Assembly: GCA_022606135.1 (NCBI GenBank)
Contig: JABYQN010000002.1
Coordinates: forward strand, 2,046,001-2,110,000
Source of the DNA: Fomes fomentarius
Lineage: Eukaryota; Basidiomycota; Agaricomycetes; Polyporales; Polyporaceae
Direction of reading: 5' to 3'
DNA length: 64,000 nt
In this document: positions 43,244 through 56,800 of the stretch, in pieces
Position numbering within the stretch: the first letter of the stretch is position 1
How the letters are laid out: every line of letters starts with the position of its first letter
Translations under genes and position numbers: made by a program
Notes under the pieces: generated by a model
The model's input: only the letters and a program-made list of their open reading frames with translations
Databases searched by the model: none
What the model was told of the DNA's origin: nothing

Positions 43244-44644
43244 ATGCCAGATCCCATCATGCAGGCACAACGTCATATGTTACCAGTTGAGGTCACCTTG
43301 GGCGTCCCCGGTCTTCCCGCTGGAGAGAAGATCCTCCGTATGAACGTCGGGAGGGCTGTTGCAGAATTGAAAACCTGTACTGCCTCCATTCTGAAATTGT
43401 CCATTCACCTTTCTGGCCCTGATATTCCTTCACGAGATCTCTCTGCCTTGTTCTCGATCCCGATGCCAGAGTTGAAGGAATTACACCTCCTAGCGACGCC
43501 GCCTGCGGAACCAAACTATGATCATTACTTCCTGCACTCGACCGTAGATCACTACAACAATCTGTTGCTGGGTGGCACCTTCATCCCGCCTCCTCCATTT
43601 CTCTACGACGACTTCTTGAACGGGCTCTACATGATGCGCGCCCTGGAGCATCTCGAGATTCGTCATTTCTTGCACATCCCCATGATCATCCCAGATGCCA
43701 TTCCACCGGCGTTTCCTGGACCGCACGTATTCAAGGATCTCAAGACATGCACTGTGCAAGACCTCCCGAGTCGGATCAAATTCTTCACCGCCTACTTCGT
43801 CATTGGATCGACCATAAAAACTCAATTAGGCACTTCCTATGGCGATCGACCACTTGAAGTCGACATCCTACACGAGATGCTTCCGCCCCTACATCCTCTG
43901 TACAAGAGAACTATCACTGCTCTCCACATGGCGACACATTTGACCGTCAAAGTCACCCCCAACGGATCATTCCTTGTTGGCACCTGTGGGGACGAGGGCA
44001 AAGTGCCTGAAGGAGAAGACCCGGAGGGTCACCTGGCTCTTTACGCCGGTGCAAGTCACGCCGAGCTCTCTACACAGGACGCTCGCACGGAATTCCTCAA
44101 GTTACTCCTTCATAAGGTCCGAGATATCTTCAATGTGGACGCCTTGACGTGCCTCCGCATCTCTGGAGACGTTGCATCTATTCGCGGGCCGGAAACTTGG
44201 GCTGGTCTAATCGGATCATTCTCCCAACTCGACACACTCCATATCGACAATGCACCCGCGAGCGTCCATGGTTCCGTTACTGCGCTCAACGCGATCCTTC
44301 AAGGGAGTATCTTGAATAGTTATACCGGGTGTAGTGTCCCTATCTGCCCGAGACTTACCACAGTCCGGACTTCCGAGATACCGTACTCGAAGAGCGGCAT
44401 TGATAACCTGTGCACGTCGCTGGCTTGGAGGAAACGAGCAGGACGCCCCATCCGCAACTGTATTGTTGTGTGCCGCAAGGACGCCGCCGTTTTGTGGGCT
44501 GAAATCAAACAGATGGCGGAGGAGTTGTTGACGGTGGTGGAAGGGAGGGTGATGATCCAAGACCTGAACACGGACGCGTTGGTGAATGTTGGTCACAGCA
44601 GCCAGCGCAAACTCGATGCTCGCCATCGCCGCCGCCTCGTTTAA
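43244..44644 (+). CDS. F-box/LRR-like protein lacking an F-box
   Basis: Intronless 466-aa frame starting MPDPIMQAQRHMLPVEVTLG. Irregular Leu-rich stretches (ILKLSIHLSGPDIPSRDLSA, LKELHLLATPP, LEHLEIRHFLHIPMIIPD, LDTLHIDNAPA) resemble the C-terminal part of basidiomycete F-box proteins. No F-box was found, even in the open frame extending upstream to 42785. Similar in kind to the gene at 36886. Function unknown. Confidence 0.55.
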   Translation: MPDPIMQAQRHMLPVEVTLGVPGLPAGEKILRMNVGRAVAELKTCTASILKLSIHLSGPDIPSRDLSALFSIPMPELKELHLLATPPAEPNYDHYFLHSTVDHYNNLLLGGTFIPPPPFLYDDFLNGLYMMRALEHLEIRHFLHIPMIIPDAIPPAFPGPHVFKDLKTCTVQDLPSRIKFFTAYFVIGSTIKTQLGTSYGDRPLEVDILHEMLPPLHPLYKRTITALHMATHLTVKVTPNGSFLVGTCGDEGKVPEGEDPEGHLALYAGASHAELSTQDARTEFLKLLLHKVRDIFNVDALTCLRISGDVASIRGPETWAGLIGSFSQLDTLHIDNAPASVHGSVTALNAILQGSILNSYTGCSVPICPRLTTVRTSEIPYSKSGIDNLCTSLAWRKRAGRPIRNCIVVCRKDAAVLWAEIKQMAEELLTVVEGRVMIQDLNTDALVNVGHSSQRKLDARHRRRLV

Positions 44645-44828
44645 TGTGTTTCTGTATCCAGTCTTTGCTTCACACGTGTTCTTTCGTGGTGTTGTACCCT
44701 TCCGCCTTTATATACGCGTATCAGAAGTCGTAGTTTGCATGGGTTCGATGAGCCATTCGTCGCGCTCATCCGCCACAGGCTTTCCTTAAAGTGATCTAGA
44801 CAACATATTTTTTTTGTGCATCTCTCAC
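44645..44828. other. intergenic, no supported gene
   Basis: 3' flank of the LRR-like gene. Confidence 0.35.
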
Positions 44829-44939
44829 TGACTCGACCAAGTTTTCCCGAGCAGCCTCCGCCCAAACCATTCGCCAAAGTCGCCATTATTAGCAGAGGAG
44901 TTGGCCCTGAAGGTCACATGACCTGCCTCCTATGACTCA
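44829..44939. promoter_or_regulatory. two Gcn4/CPC1-type sites upstream of homocitrate synthase
   Basis: TGACTCG at 44829-44835 and TGACTCA at 44933-44939 match the bZIP general amino acid control element (TGACTC). They lie about 260 and 160 bp before the homocitrate synthase ATG, as expected for a lysine-pathway gene. Confidence 0.55.
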
Positions 44940-45094
44940 AGTCAAGTTTTTGGAGTTCTTGAAAAGCCGGGCGTGCCGACCATCGTCCGCACTAGTAACT
45001 TTTCCTTCCCTTCTCCTCTCCCCTCGAGCACCATCTCGCCCTCGCCGCCGTTCGCGCCCTCTAAGTCCTCGCGAGATACAAAAACACACACAAG

Positions 45095-46877
<1,783 letters not shown>

Positions 46878-47554
46878 GCACGGACGGTCGGCATCCCATT
46901 CCATACCACCATCACCACCACCGCCCATCACAGTCTGGCATCTCCGCATCTTGAACCTCGAGAACCTCGAGAAAAGGCTCGTAGCATGAGCCATGTATAT
47001 TTGTGATCAACGCTGGATGCTTCAGTAATGCTCGTCGCCACGTTCCTTTGTAATTACTACCCTTGCAGGGGTACTTTGCACTCCATCTCCGAGTCTTCCT
47101 TTTTGGTAGGACTCATGTATGAGTTTACGTAGTCAAAAGCAAAAGCCGGACACCGGCCGTCATAGAAACCAATGTGCTAGTAGAACAATCGGTCGTTAAT
47201 GAGTACTATGCAGTCGCAATATACACTTATTCAGTCGCAGCATAACTTATTTAGTCGCAGCATACCCTTGCAACATGGTTGATGCTTCCCATGACCCCAT
47301 GAGTATTGTCACTGTACAAGACATCGACCAAGAACAGCACAGTTACGATTCTACTGAATGATACTACTCTACAGGGTAGTAACGTTGTGAACATGGGAAA
47401 GATAGGGTCAATGAACTACTAACTTGATAGCACATGGCCGTGAGATCAACTCAGAACATGATGAACAATAGAAAGACAGATGGAGCAGACCGAATCCTGA
47501 TCACAGGTCTTGATACTGGTACATAATTTCAGAGGACCTGTCAAAGGCGAGACA
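46878..47554. other. intergenic with three AGTCGCA repeats
   Basis: About 47209-47275 holds three copies of a unit of about 22 bp, CAGTCGCA(A/G)(T/C)ATA..CTTATT. The rest is featureless 3' flank of two convergent genes. Confidence 0.45.
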
Positions 47555-49672
47555 TCACATGGTGCCGGACCGTCGAGGATAGCCTGGTTGGGTAACGACC
47601 TTGGTCGTCCAGAGGTGAGGTTGCAAGGTACCTTGAGACGGTTTATCGATAGAGCGCAACCAAAGGTCGCTCAACGCAAACGGGAAATCCGGGTGATTCT
47701 CCTAAGCACGTGGTTTGTCAAAACCGGTATACAGACCACATAGCAACTCATAGGGGGGACACGCACGAGGTAATGTTTCATCTCTTGCGCCGCAAGTAAC
47801 GCAAGTCGTCCTTTGCTCGGCTGTATCAACTTCCCGTCCTTCGATTTGAGCACATTCACTTGACGGTCATACGACGGATAGTCCTTGTACTGCCACAGAG
47901 AGAGTCCAAGCCGTCAGCATGCAGTACTGATTCCGAAGGGTTGTCCAAACTTACGTGATATCGAAAAGATGTTTTCTGTCCGCATTTTACTGCAGTAAAC
48001 GCCTTTTCATCACAGTCAGGCATGGTGACGTTGCCGTTGTCGGGCTGGAGCAGCAGATCAAGCCTGTAGCCGGTGGGGCCATAGTCAACACATTCTGAGG
48101 CACCACCAGTGCTCATCTTCGTCCAGTTCCCAATGGTGTAAGGCACCTGTTCCAATTCCTGTCCATGGATGCCGATGAGTCTGCGGCCGGCGTCGAGGAG
48201 GTGCCTGTGAGATCACTCGCCTTGAACTCGCCCTGGGATGGGATCGGTATAAGGTGACTATAATGGGCAGCCGTCCCGCTTGACCCGGATCTGTTCACGA
48301 TAGCGGACCAGGTCTTGCGGGTCAAATCATTTGTAGACCTGACGACCCCAGACCCAAAAACGGGTACACTATGCATTGATTGGGTCGACGGGATGGATGT
48401 GTAGTTGCCGTCAGTGTGAGCCATAGCATCCTGGACGGATCCGTCCTATGACAACATGGTGAGCGCGTTACACTACCACTGCAGGCAGCACACTAGTTGC
48501 TTACATTCAACACTCCAGGCGACCGAGGTGGTATGCCAAACTTAGTCGCGAGCTCCAGCCCATTGCCGTTCGTGGGATACGGGTTCGGACGAGAGTACGT
48601 AGGATATGCGTGTGTAGTGTACACGTCAACGTCATCTTGAATGGGCGATACAGGGGTGGGGGTCCCGGGCGAGGGGTAGAGCTTGTGTGGGTGTGGGAAG
48701 GAAATTGAGTACGGCGTTTTGTCTCTTGAGCCATCATACTCTTGCCTCGGCGAGAGATCTCTGGGGCACAACCAAGATTCGAGGATTGCCTCGACATCGG
48801 GTATGAGGGACGTTGCTTTGTGACCGTGGGACGAGAGCATATCCATCGGTCCGGGGGATGCACATCTGCGTTCACTGGGGAAGAAGGCAGAAGAGGGAGG
48901 GTTGGGGTACGGATCTTGAATGCCTTCAAGTGAGGAATTGCGTGTCACGGAAGGTGTGAGAGGGTAGGAGGAAGCACATGAAGTGTACGAAGAAGCGCTC
49001 CAGGCATCCACTAGTCGCACCGAGGGCGGTACGACTGGCACATATGCAGCGGACTGTGCGTTCGACATAGGATAGAAGCCGTTGTTTGGCTGGATGTTGT
49101 CGGTGAAAGGTCGGTCAGCCGAGTAGTCTTCACCCGAACAGTCGATGCTCCTCCACTCAAGAGGCTCCCTAGCGGACAGAAGCGGATCATCATCGATAGT
49201 CGCATGATTCATGACCTAATCTGAGTGTGAATCATTCAGACACACAGGCAATGAGATCATATGTACTCACCGATACGGGGGGCGAAGGGTCTTCATATCC
49301 ACACGACAGGGAAGGCAAGGTGGAGGGGGGAGAAGACGGGGAAGAATACGAGGAGAAGTGCTGGGTTTGCGCGATGCACGAGGAGGCCTGAGGGGAAGGT
49401 ACACTTCCTGCATACCAAAAGGGCTCGTTGCTCATCGTGTCTTGTCCGGCATGCGCACTACGAAGATCGCCGCCATCATAGTGATACACCTCTTCAGCAC
49501 CTGAAAAACCAGCACCCATGGACCTCGTGTGGTTGGAGTTAGTATCGTCATGGATGAGGTGCGGTCCCATTAGGGAGGGGGAGGGGGGCGATGGCTGGAA
49601 CATCAAATGCATTTTCACCATGGATGACTCAATGGGGACGCTATAATCCATCACTAGTCGTAAATCGCCCAT
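47555..49672 (-). CDS. protein of unknown function, Ser/Pro/Tyr-rich N-terminus
   Basis: Provisional model: exons 49672-49271, 49215-48505, from 48445 to about 48290, from about 48189 to 47966, about 47905-47764, and about 47713-47555. The first 370 residues are disordered (Ser/Pro/Tyr-rich, e.g. HFSSYSSPSSPPSTLPS), like a regulatory protein. The later part looks folded: LIGIHGQELEQVPYTIGNW, ECVDYGPTGYRLDLLLQPD, CDEKAFTAVKCGQKTSFRYH, KDYPSYDRQVNVLKSKDGK, EMKHYLENHPDFPFALSDLW. I do not recognise the fold. Internal splice points between 48290 and 48190 and the exact stop are uncertain. It may be a transcriptional regulator by composition, but nothing shows DNA binding. Confidence 0.5.
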
Positions 49673-51329
49673 GCAAGCTGTAGTAACGCGGGAGTGCTCA
49701 CTGATAGGTTTTCGTCTGAGAAGGCGGAGTGAGTGGCCGATGAGTAGGCGGGACAGATGATGATCCCTACATATATGCAATCTCATAGAGGCTGGCGACA
49801 TGAATATAATAACCAGGATGGATAGTCAGGTCGTGATGACTCTGGATATCCCAGTCAACCCAAGGTTAACCAAGGCTGACGAAGGTAATTTCCGGACATC
49901 CAGATACATTCGGGGCTTGCCTGCCGGGAGAAGGAGCGTCATCCGACTCGCCGACACCTGCAGAGCACCATGGTTGTGCATCCCATAGGCTACCTCACAG
50001 AGAGAAGAGGACGTACACGAGGGGTAGATCATTGCATGTCGTGTCGGTGAGCCGCGAGCCGGGGGATATGGAACGTGGACGGGCCTGGCGGCGACAAGGT
50101 CGGAAGGTCGGGATGCAGGACTGCTCCGGATATATGGATATCTCGGGCGGCTTCACCACCGAAGTCCTGGGACTGACATGAGGGCAGACAGTCCCATGCA
50201 AGCTCGCACAGAACCTCGGGCGGGGAGATATCTGCCGTGCAGGTGGAAGAGCAAGCATGTTGGGATGAGACCGATATCTTGTGCTAGGTTTGATGCCTGG
50301 AGCGGACGCTGGTGCGAGAATAGACAGCGAGGACACGTCGCACATCTAGACGTGCTGAGACCGGAGGGTGGGTCCATTCCCGTCGGTTCTTAGAGCTGCG
50401 GATGGGGGGAGAGGAAGAGGAAGGAAGTGCCACTTGGGGGATCGGAGAGAGTATACATATTCTCTCACCCCCGCGCGCCGAGGGCGTCCTCGATGCGATG
50501 AAGGTATTGTTGTGCGGTTGACATGGCTGAGAACACGGACAGCGCCACCGATGGCGGGACCACATGCGTGCAGTCCTTCTCGTGAACAGAGTTCACCCGG
50601 CGAGGGCATACCGCTACTGTACGACGACACGACCCAAATGAAAACCAGAGTCAGGCCTCAAGGTTCGCGTGAACAGTGAGCAGGAGAGCTCGTAGTTATG
50701 GACCTGTCCACGCTTCATCAGTGATAGTGTGCCAAACGGACGTAAGAAGGCTATTACAAAGGCGTCAAAAGGCCCACACTCCCGGGCCGTCACAGTTCGC
50801 ACTGGAATAGTAGGTGCCTCTGCGTCTACTACATTGTAGGTTCCAAGCAACGCAACACTAGTAGTTTCTTACGACCGAGCAAAGATAGAGGCGGTCACTC
50901 GGAGATCCCAGTGGTTACGGTGACCTCGTCGTCGCATATTACCGGGCGTTTGGGATCGTTCATTCACCGGATGTTTCCGGAGCCGCCAGCCATAGCGCCG
51001 GTACTGACAGCCAGCCGAGTCCAACCTGTAGCTACTAGTAGTAGGAGGTACAATGATACCTCAAAAACAGCGGCTCGTTCTGCGTATCTTTCAAACTGTT
51101 GCAATGAGCTAGGCTATTCCCAGGTTCTCCTCTCCCCCTCCTTTTTTACTCAGCGACGGACCTGTAATCTCGGCGTGTGGACTTCCGCAAGGTGACTGAG
51201 GCAGATCATCCAGAAGTGAAGAACAATTGTCAAGCATCGACTGCCTGCTTTTTTGCATACTTGTGAGTGAGCTCATGCGATGCCTATGAGCAACATGTAG
51301 ACATTCAACACGGTTAGACCATACCAGTT
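49673..51329. other. intergenic, no supported gene
   Basis: Several short frames, including a 116-codon minus-strand one at 49995-50345 that could be an upstream exon of the preceding gene but has no clear splice link. Confidence 0.4.
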
Positions 51330-51520
51330 CGACAGGTCTTCGTTGTGGCTCATGGCAAGAACATTCTCCACGGCGACCTCCGCGATCCTTCGAACACCCT
51401 CGTCGGCCGATGATCTACTTATTAGTTTTGTCAGACTGGGGTCGGAACTCCTTCCAACTCCCGAAGAGGATCGACCGGGTCAACACAACTTACCGCGATG
51501 AGAGGGAGCATTCCTGATGT
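51330..51520 (+). pseudogene. possible protein-kinase relic
   Basis: A frame reading VVAHGKNILHGDLRDPSNTL resembles the catalytic loop HGDLRGSNxL of basidiomycete tyrosine-kinase-like proteins, then hits stops. No P-loop or DFG nearby. A scrap of a kinase gene is plausible; chance resemblance cannot be excluded. Confidence 0.3.
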
Positions 51521-51529
51521 GTTCCGGGG

Positions 51530-52100
51530 CAAACGGAGGAATCTTATCAATTTATATTATCTATATAATCAGAACGTCCTGGCTATTAAGCCTCTACTCA
51601 TGTATGTTTCTACCGAGCCACTCGTGTACAGGCTGAGCTCATACAGTGTTTGGTTCAGGTTCAGGTTTAAGCGCAAGCGCAAGCGCGACGCGTCTTCCAT
51701 TCACAACGCTATTAAGAGTCTAGACATACTTGTGCTGTTGAGAAATATGATCACTAGTACTCGTGCGGCTTCCATGCATGGCCAAGTCACTTTCGAACAT
51801 GTGACGTACGCATGTTGGGTATGCAAGGTCGATGAGTGGTCTCTGTAGATATCCGGATACATCGCCCTGGGTAAGTTGGGCGGAACTACTTGTTCGCGAT
51901 TGGTTTACGCACATACGACCACTGGCAGGTGTCGAACCCTTGTCGGAGACTGGTGGGCGATGGTGGAATCTGGAGGGAAATAAGCGAAAGGAGAGAGGAT
52001 AGAGATTATCTAGCCGATCCGATAATCAACGTTGCGGACGAAATGGCGAGGCAGCTCCGCACGCACGACTAGTATATCCCTTTCGGTCAGCTGGCAGGAG
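51530..52100. other. intergenic, no supported gene
   Basis: Contains a short AAGCGC microrepeat near 51670. A GGTTCGAC word on the minus strand near 51930 does not fold into a tRNA. Confidence 0.4.
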
Positions 52101-52105
52101 GCTGG

Positions 52106-53519
52106 ATGAGTGCCATCGCTCTTCGCCGTCTCTCTCACAACCTCCGTCTCTTCTCCTCCACCACCATGGCCCGTAAGTCCCTCCTCCCTCGCCCCCGCCG
52201 TCCAGCTCATTGTCCACCCAGAATACTCCACCCGCCTCATCGGTGCACCCAACACCCTCGGTGAGTACACCCCATCAGCCCACATCACCATCCTCGCACC
52301 CGTAGATGCTCCTGATCCTACCCCGACTCTACTCCCCGTCCAAGACATCGCGTCCACAGCCCGTCGGTCGAGCGGGTGCTGACCGGCGTCTACAGAGCAT
52401 CGCGTGTATCTCGAGCAGAACGGCAGCGTCGTCTCGTCCTTCCACGATATCCCCCTATTCGCCGACCAAAACAATGGCATCCTCAACATGATTGTGGAGG
52501 TCCCCCGTTGGACCAACGCAAAGATGGAGATCTCCAAGGAGGAGCCATTCAACCCCATCAAGCAGGACGTCAAGAAGGGCCGTTTGCGCTTCGTCCGTAA
52601 CTGTTTCCCTCACCACGGTTACATCTGGAACTACGGCGCGTTCCCCCAGGTGTGTGCCCTTGCCGTTCTCAGCTTGCGCAGGCAGTGATCTCAATCCAAA
52701 CTACTTTACATATCACTATCTGCGTCCGCAATCGACGTCAATCATATCGCGTACACGCCTCCTACCGCCCTCGTTGCACGTTCGCGCGCGCGCGTCGTCA
52801 CCCTGCTCGTTTGCAGACCTGGGAGGACCCGCAGCAGACGCACCCGGAGACCAAGGCACAGGGCGACAACGACCCGCTCGACGTGTGCGAGATCGGCGAA
52901 CAAGTCGGCTACGTCGGCCAAGTCAAGCAGGTCAAGGTCCTCGGCATCATGGCCCTCCTCGACGAGGGCGAGACGGACTGGAAGGTGATCGTCATCGATG
53001 TGCGCGACCCGCTCGCGAGCCGCATGAACGACATCGAGGACGTTGAACGCCAGCTGCCCGGCCTCATCCGCGCGACGAACGAGTGGTTCCGGATCTACAA
53101 GATCCCCGACGGCAAGCCCGAGAACAACTTTGCGTTCTCGGGCGAGGCCAAGAACAAGAAGTACGCAACCGAGATCATCCATGAGTGCCACGAGGCGTGG
53201 CGCCGCCTTGTGTCCGGCGAGAGCCCCGCGAAGACGGCCTCGTACGACCTCTCTATGTGCGTTGTGTTGGCTTCAGTGTTTGTGCGAGCGATTATTAGCC
53301 TGATGATGATTCCGCAGCCGCAACATCTCCGTCCACAACTCACCTGGCTACACTCGCAAGGACGATCCGACTTACACGAGCCTCCCACCCGATTCGCGCA
53401 AGCCGGCTGCACCCATCGACCCTTCAAGTATGTGCTTAACACATTCTCCCTAGTGGGCTACTCACTCACTAGCTATGCCAGTCTCCAAGTGGTTCTACAT
53501 TGCATCTGCTCAGGTATAG
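52106..53519 (+). CDS. ipp1: inorganic pyrophosphatase (family I)
   Basis: 315 aa from exons 52106-52172, 52222-52260, 52396-52649, 52817-53256, 53318-53427 and 53482-53519. Hydrolyses PPi with Mg2+. Conserved blocks: [39 protein letters not shown], and the signature [11 protein letters not shown] with the metal-binding Asp residues, then [19 protein letters not shown] and [14 protein letters not shown]. The first 20 residues [20 protein letters not shown] form an Arg/Ser-rich amphipathic leader like a mitochondrial presequence. A second in-frame ATG (52166-52168, context ACCATGG) would give a cytosolic form. Both products could come from one gene by leaky scanning. The closing exon encodes only [12 protein letters not shown]. 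Confidence 0.9.
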
Positions 53520-53810
53520 ATTGCTTTGTAGACGCAACGCGTTGTGTAGGTATCAGCAGCAGTAACGAAAATTCCAAATTCCTTGCTTAGCCCGACGAAG
53601 TACATGTACTCTCGCGCATATGACAGCAGTGCCTCAGTCAGTCGGTCATGAACGTTCTTGTGGCACACGAAAGATGTTCAACCATTCAAAAGTTCAGTGA
53701 TTATTCGTGAGGAGATGTATGCGATACAAGATAGAAATGCAGGATGATACGAGGAAGCCATTGCGACAGCATTGCGTAGAAACAGAACATTGTAGATACT
53801 TTTGGCGTAA

Positions 53811-56800
53811 TCACCTAGACTTGTCCCCGCTGTCCTGCTGGGCAGGGGGATACCTGCAGTACCTGTCGGAGATGGAAGTGATAGTCCAGGTTCCTGAGGA
53901 AGACGCAATATGAACGGCCATTCATGGCAAGACGAGATGACTTGGCGGTACATACCTTCCAACGCAGAGAAAATCGAGTACTCCTTCGTCGTCACGCCCG
54001 AGACAGTGTGCGTCTCGAGCACCTTGCCGTGCGCGCCCTTGCGCGGGCTGAGCTCCGCACGCTGATACGTGAACGTGAACGGCGGCTCGCCAATGAGCGT
54101 GAACACGATCTCCGCCTGGTCGCCCTCGTGGATATCCTGCACGATGCGCCTGCCGTGGCCGACCTGCGCGCTGGGCAGCGGGTGCACCGTGTACCGGAGA
54201 TCGGTCACCGCGGTCTTGCACATCTTCTGCTGGTGGGCGACGGAGGTGATGGCGAACTCGCCCGGGGCGTGCTGCGGGACGGACCAGGGCGAGATCTTGG
54301 CCTCTTGCGTGTGCGCCTTGCCGTTCGCGCGGAAGCCGATCGTCCACGGCGGGGTGCCCTCGAGCTGGAAGGGGATCGCGTCCCCGACGCAGTAGTCCTC
54401 GCGCCGGCTGAAGGGGATGATCGCGGCCGTCTCCGCGACGTCGACCCAGATGGTGCGGAAGAGCGGGTCTGGGGCGACTTGCTCGCAGTGCGACGCGTCC
54501 TTGACGGAGTCGATGGTGACCTGGTGCGGGCCGATGGAGCGGAAGGAGTAGTCCGGGAGGTGGACGCGCCAAGAGTAGTCGTGGAGCTCGATCGTTTCCG
54601 TGTGCACTTCGCTCGCGGCGAGGTTGCGAATTGAGAGTTGAAGTTGGAAGGGAGGCGTGCCTTCGAGAACGACCAGGCCGTCGTTGCCGTACTCCTGTGC
54701 GGTGAGGGCGTCGTTGAAGCAGTAGGATAGCCTGTTGTGGTTCTTGAACCGTGCGAACGGCCGCATGAGGACCTGCTGCTCGAAGAGCAAGCGCTCTGAG
54801 CGAGGGATGATTGCGTCCTTGTTCTTCGCAAGAGGGTAGGCGGCATCACCAATCTGCTTTACCTCGTAGTAGATGCGCGCAGGCTCAGAGGTGCGAAGTT
54901 GGAACCGGGTGCGAGGCTGAATGCTGCTGAAGCTTGGTTGGTCGAGGAGCTTTGTCCCGCCTAGTCCGTCATCCTTGGCGATATTGTACATGATCTGGAA
55001 TGGAGGACGGCCTTGGAACGCAACATGAGACCAAGCCAAAGAGAGCCACGCATAGAGTTACATACCAGTCAGGTCAAGATCGACATGATCGTTCATGCCT
55101 TCGCAGATCGCTGAAAGGATATGAGAGCCGTTGAATCGTTCATAGGTGGACTGTACGTCCGGAGAGAGCTTCGCAGATGGTCTGGGTACATGATCCACTC
55201 GGTAAGTCTCTTCACCGTGAACGACAGTGCCTGGGCATTGCGAGTCCGACACCCCGACAAGCTCATAAGTGCCCTTCGCATTGACGCGGAGCTCATCGTT
55301 CAGAGACCTGAGCGTGACCGTCTGCATTCGGTCAGGTTCATCCTGCCGACGATACTTGACGCGCCAGGGCTGGATAGTGACGCCAATCAATGAGTCAGTC
55401 CCATGCATCGCGTGAAATGAGCAAGACGTACCCCATCGCCGGTCAAACGGAGGGGAAGAATGGCCTGCTCGTGGTCGAGTACTGTGATGTGCCGTTGGTT
55501 GGCCTTTCCATAAAACTTCACAGTCGGCTATGTTGCACCATTGGAATGAGCGCCACTGGACAGCAGGAGAGTGTAGCTGGGGTTGAACCTACCAAGATGC
55601 GGCGGACGTTCACTGCAATGCCCGGCACACTCAAAGAGCGCTTGCAGCCGTAGGCATCCTCCACGCTCACTGCATCCCATGAGCTTGAGACACGGTACCT
55701 CCCGATATGATATTGACAGACGTACCCAGCTCCACCTCAAAGGACCCGCCGTCCTTATCGATAGCCTTGGGAATAGGCAAGGACAACTTCTTCTTGGCAG
55801 TCTTGATGTCGCGGAACGGGATGTTCTCAGAACCCTTGGGGCCAACGATCTGGACCTCGATGTTCCAAGGTGCAGTACCCTGCGTGTCCAAAGACCTCAG
55901 TTGAACCATTCAATAACTTAAGGTGTACGATCACTGACCCTCAGCTCGATCTCCACTTCAACATTGCTGCCAGAACAACTACTGATGCTCTTCTTGCTTC
56001 TTGCTCCATGCACGTTGCCCACGAAGTCGGCAGACGGCGGCGGATGCACGTCGAGCTCAATAGCAGATCCCTTGAGGTCGACTTTCTTGTAGTTCGCGTC
56101 GCTAACTTGATAGATCTGGAAGTTGTAATGGCCACTGCGATCTGGCTGGACGGTGAGCTCTCCGCGCGATGTCGAGAACGTCTTTGACAGTTCTCTGGGA
56201 GGCTCCGTGTCCCGCTGCGAGCGATAATAGACCTGGAAGGGCGGCGTTCCGTGGAGAACGAGTGAGGCAGAGACCCCGATATCACCAGAGCTGTGAATGC
56301 CAAGGATGTAAAGAAGAGTGAGCACTATGTAGGGAAGCGCAACATATGTCCGATGGACGTAACACGGACACGTACCATTCGTGAATTTTCTTCCACTCTA
56401 TCTCCGCAGACGGGAGTGGCCTCTCAACGACTCTGCACGTCTCGGGGCTAAGCACATCGCCTTCGCAATACTGGCCCTTGACGCCCAAGATAGTGTATTC
56501 GCCAGGAGCGCTTGCTCGCAGAGTCAACTCGCGTCGTTGTCCTTGAGTCTCGAATGGCTTTGTCCAGCTCTTGTACCGCTTGTTGGACTTTGTGCCATCC
56601 TCCGCCGGTGGAGGCTCATACCGTACAGTGATATCCCAAGGGGCATCCTCGGTGTCAGCGTCAACGGCAGCTATGGAAAGAGGTGCTTCCGCTCCAATGA
56701 GAAGCGACGCGGGTTGTCCAGGGCCACAGTGCTTGAACGAGACGGAGGGCCGACGGAGGACGGTGACGGAACGCGAGGTCACTAGAGCACGATAATCCTC

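Noticed and set aside
51900..51980. Possible tRNA on the minus strand (GGGTTCGACACC, B-box-like)
   Set aside because: No matching acceptor stem or A box at the right spacing.
53922..54634. Long open frames on both strands antisense to or out of frame with POM152 (for example 236 codons plus strand at 53924)
   Set aside because: They are shadows of high-GC coding sequence; the POM152 frame carries all the Ig-like motifs.
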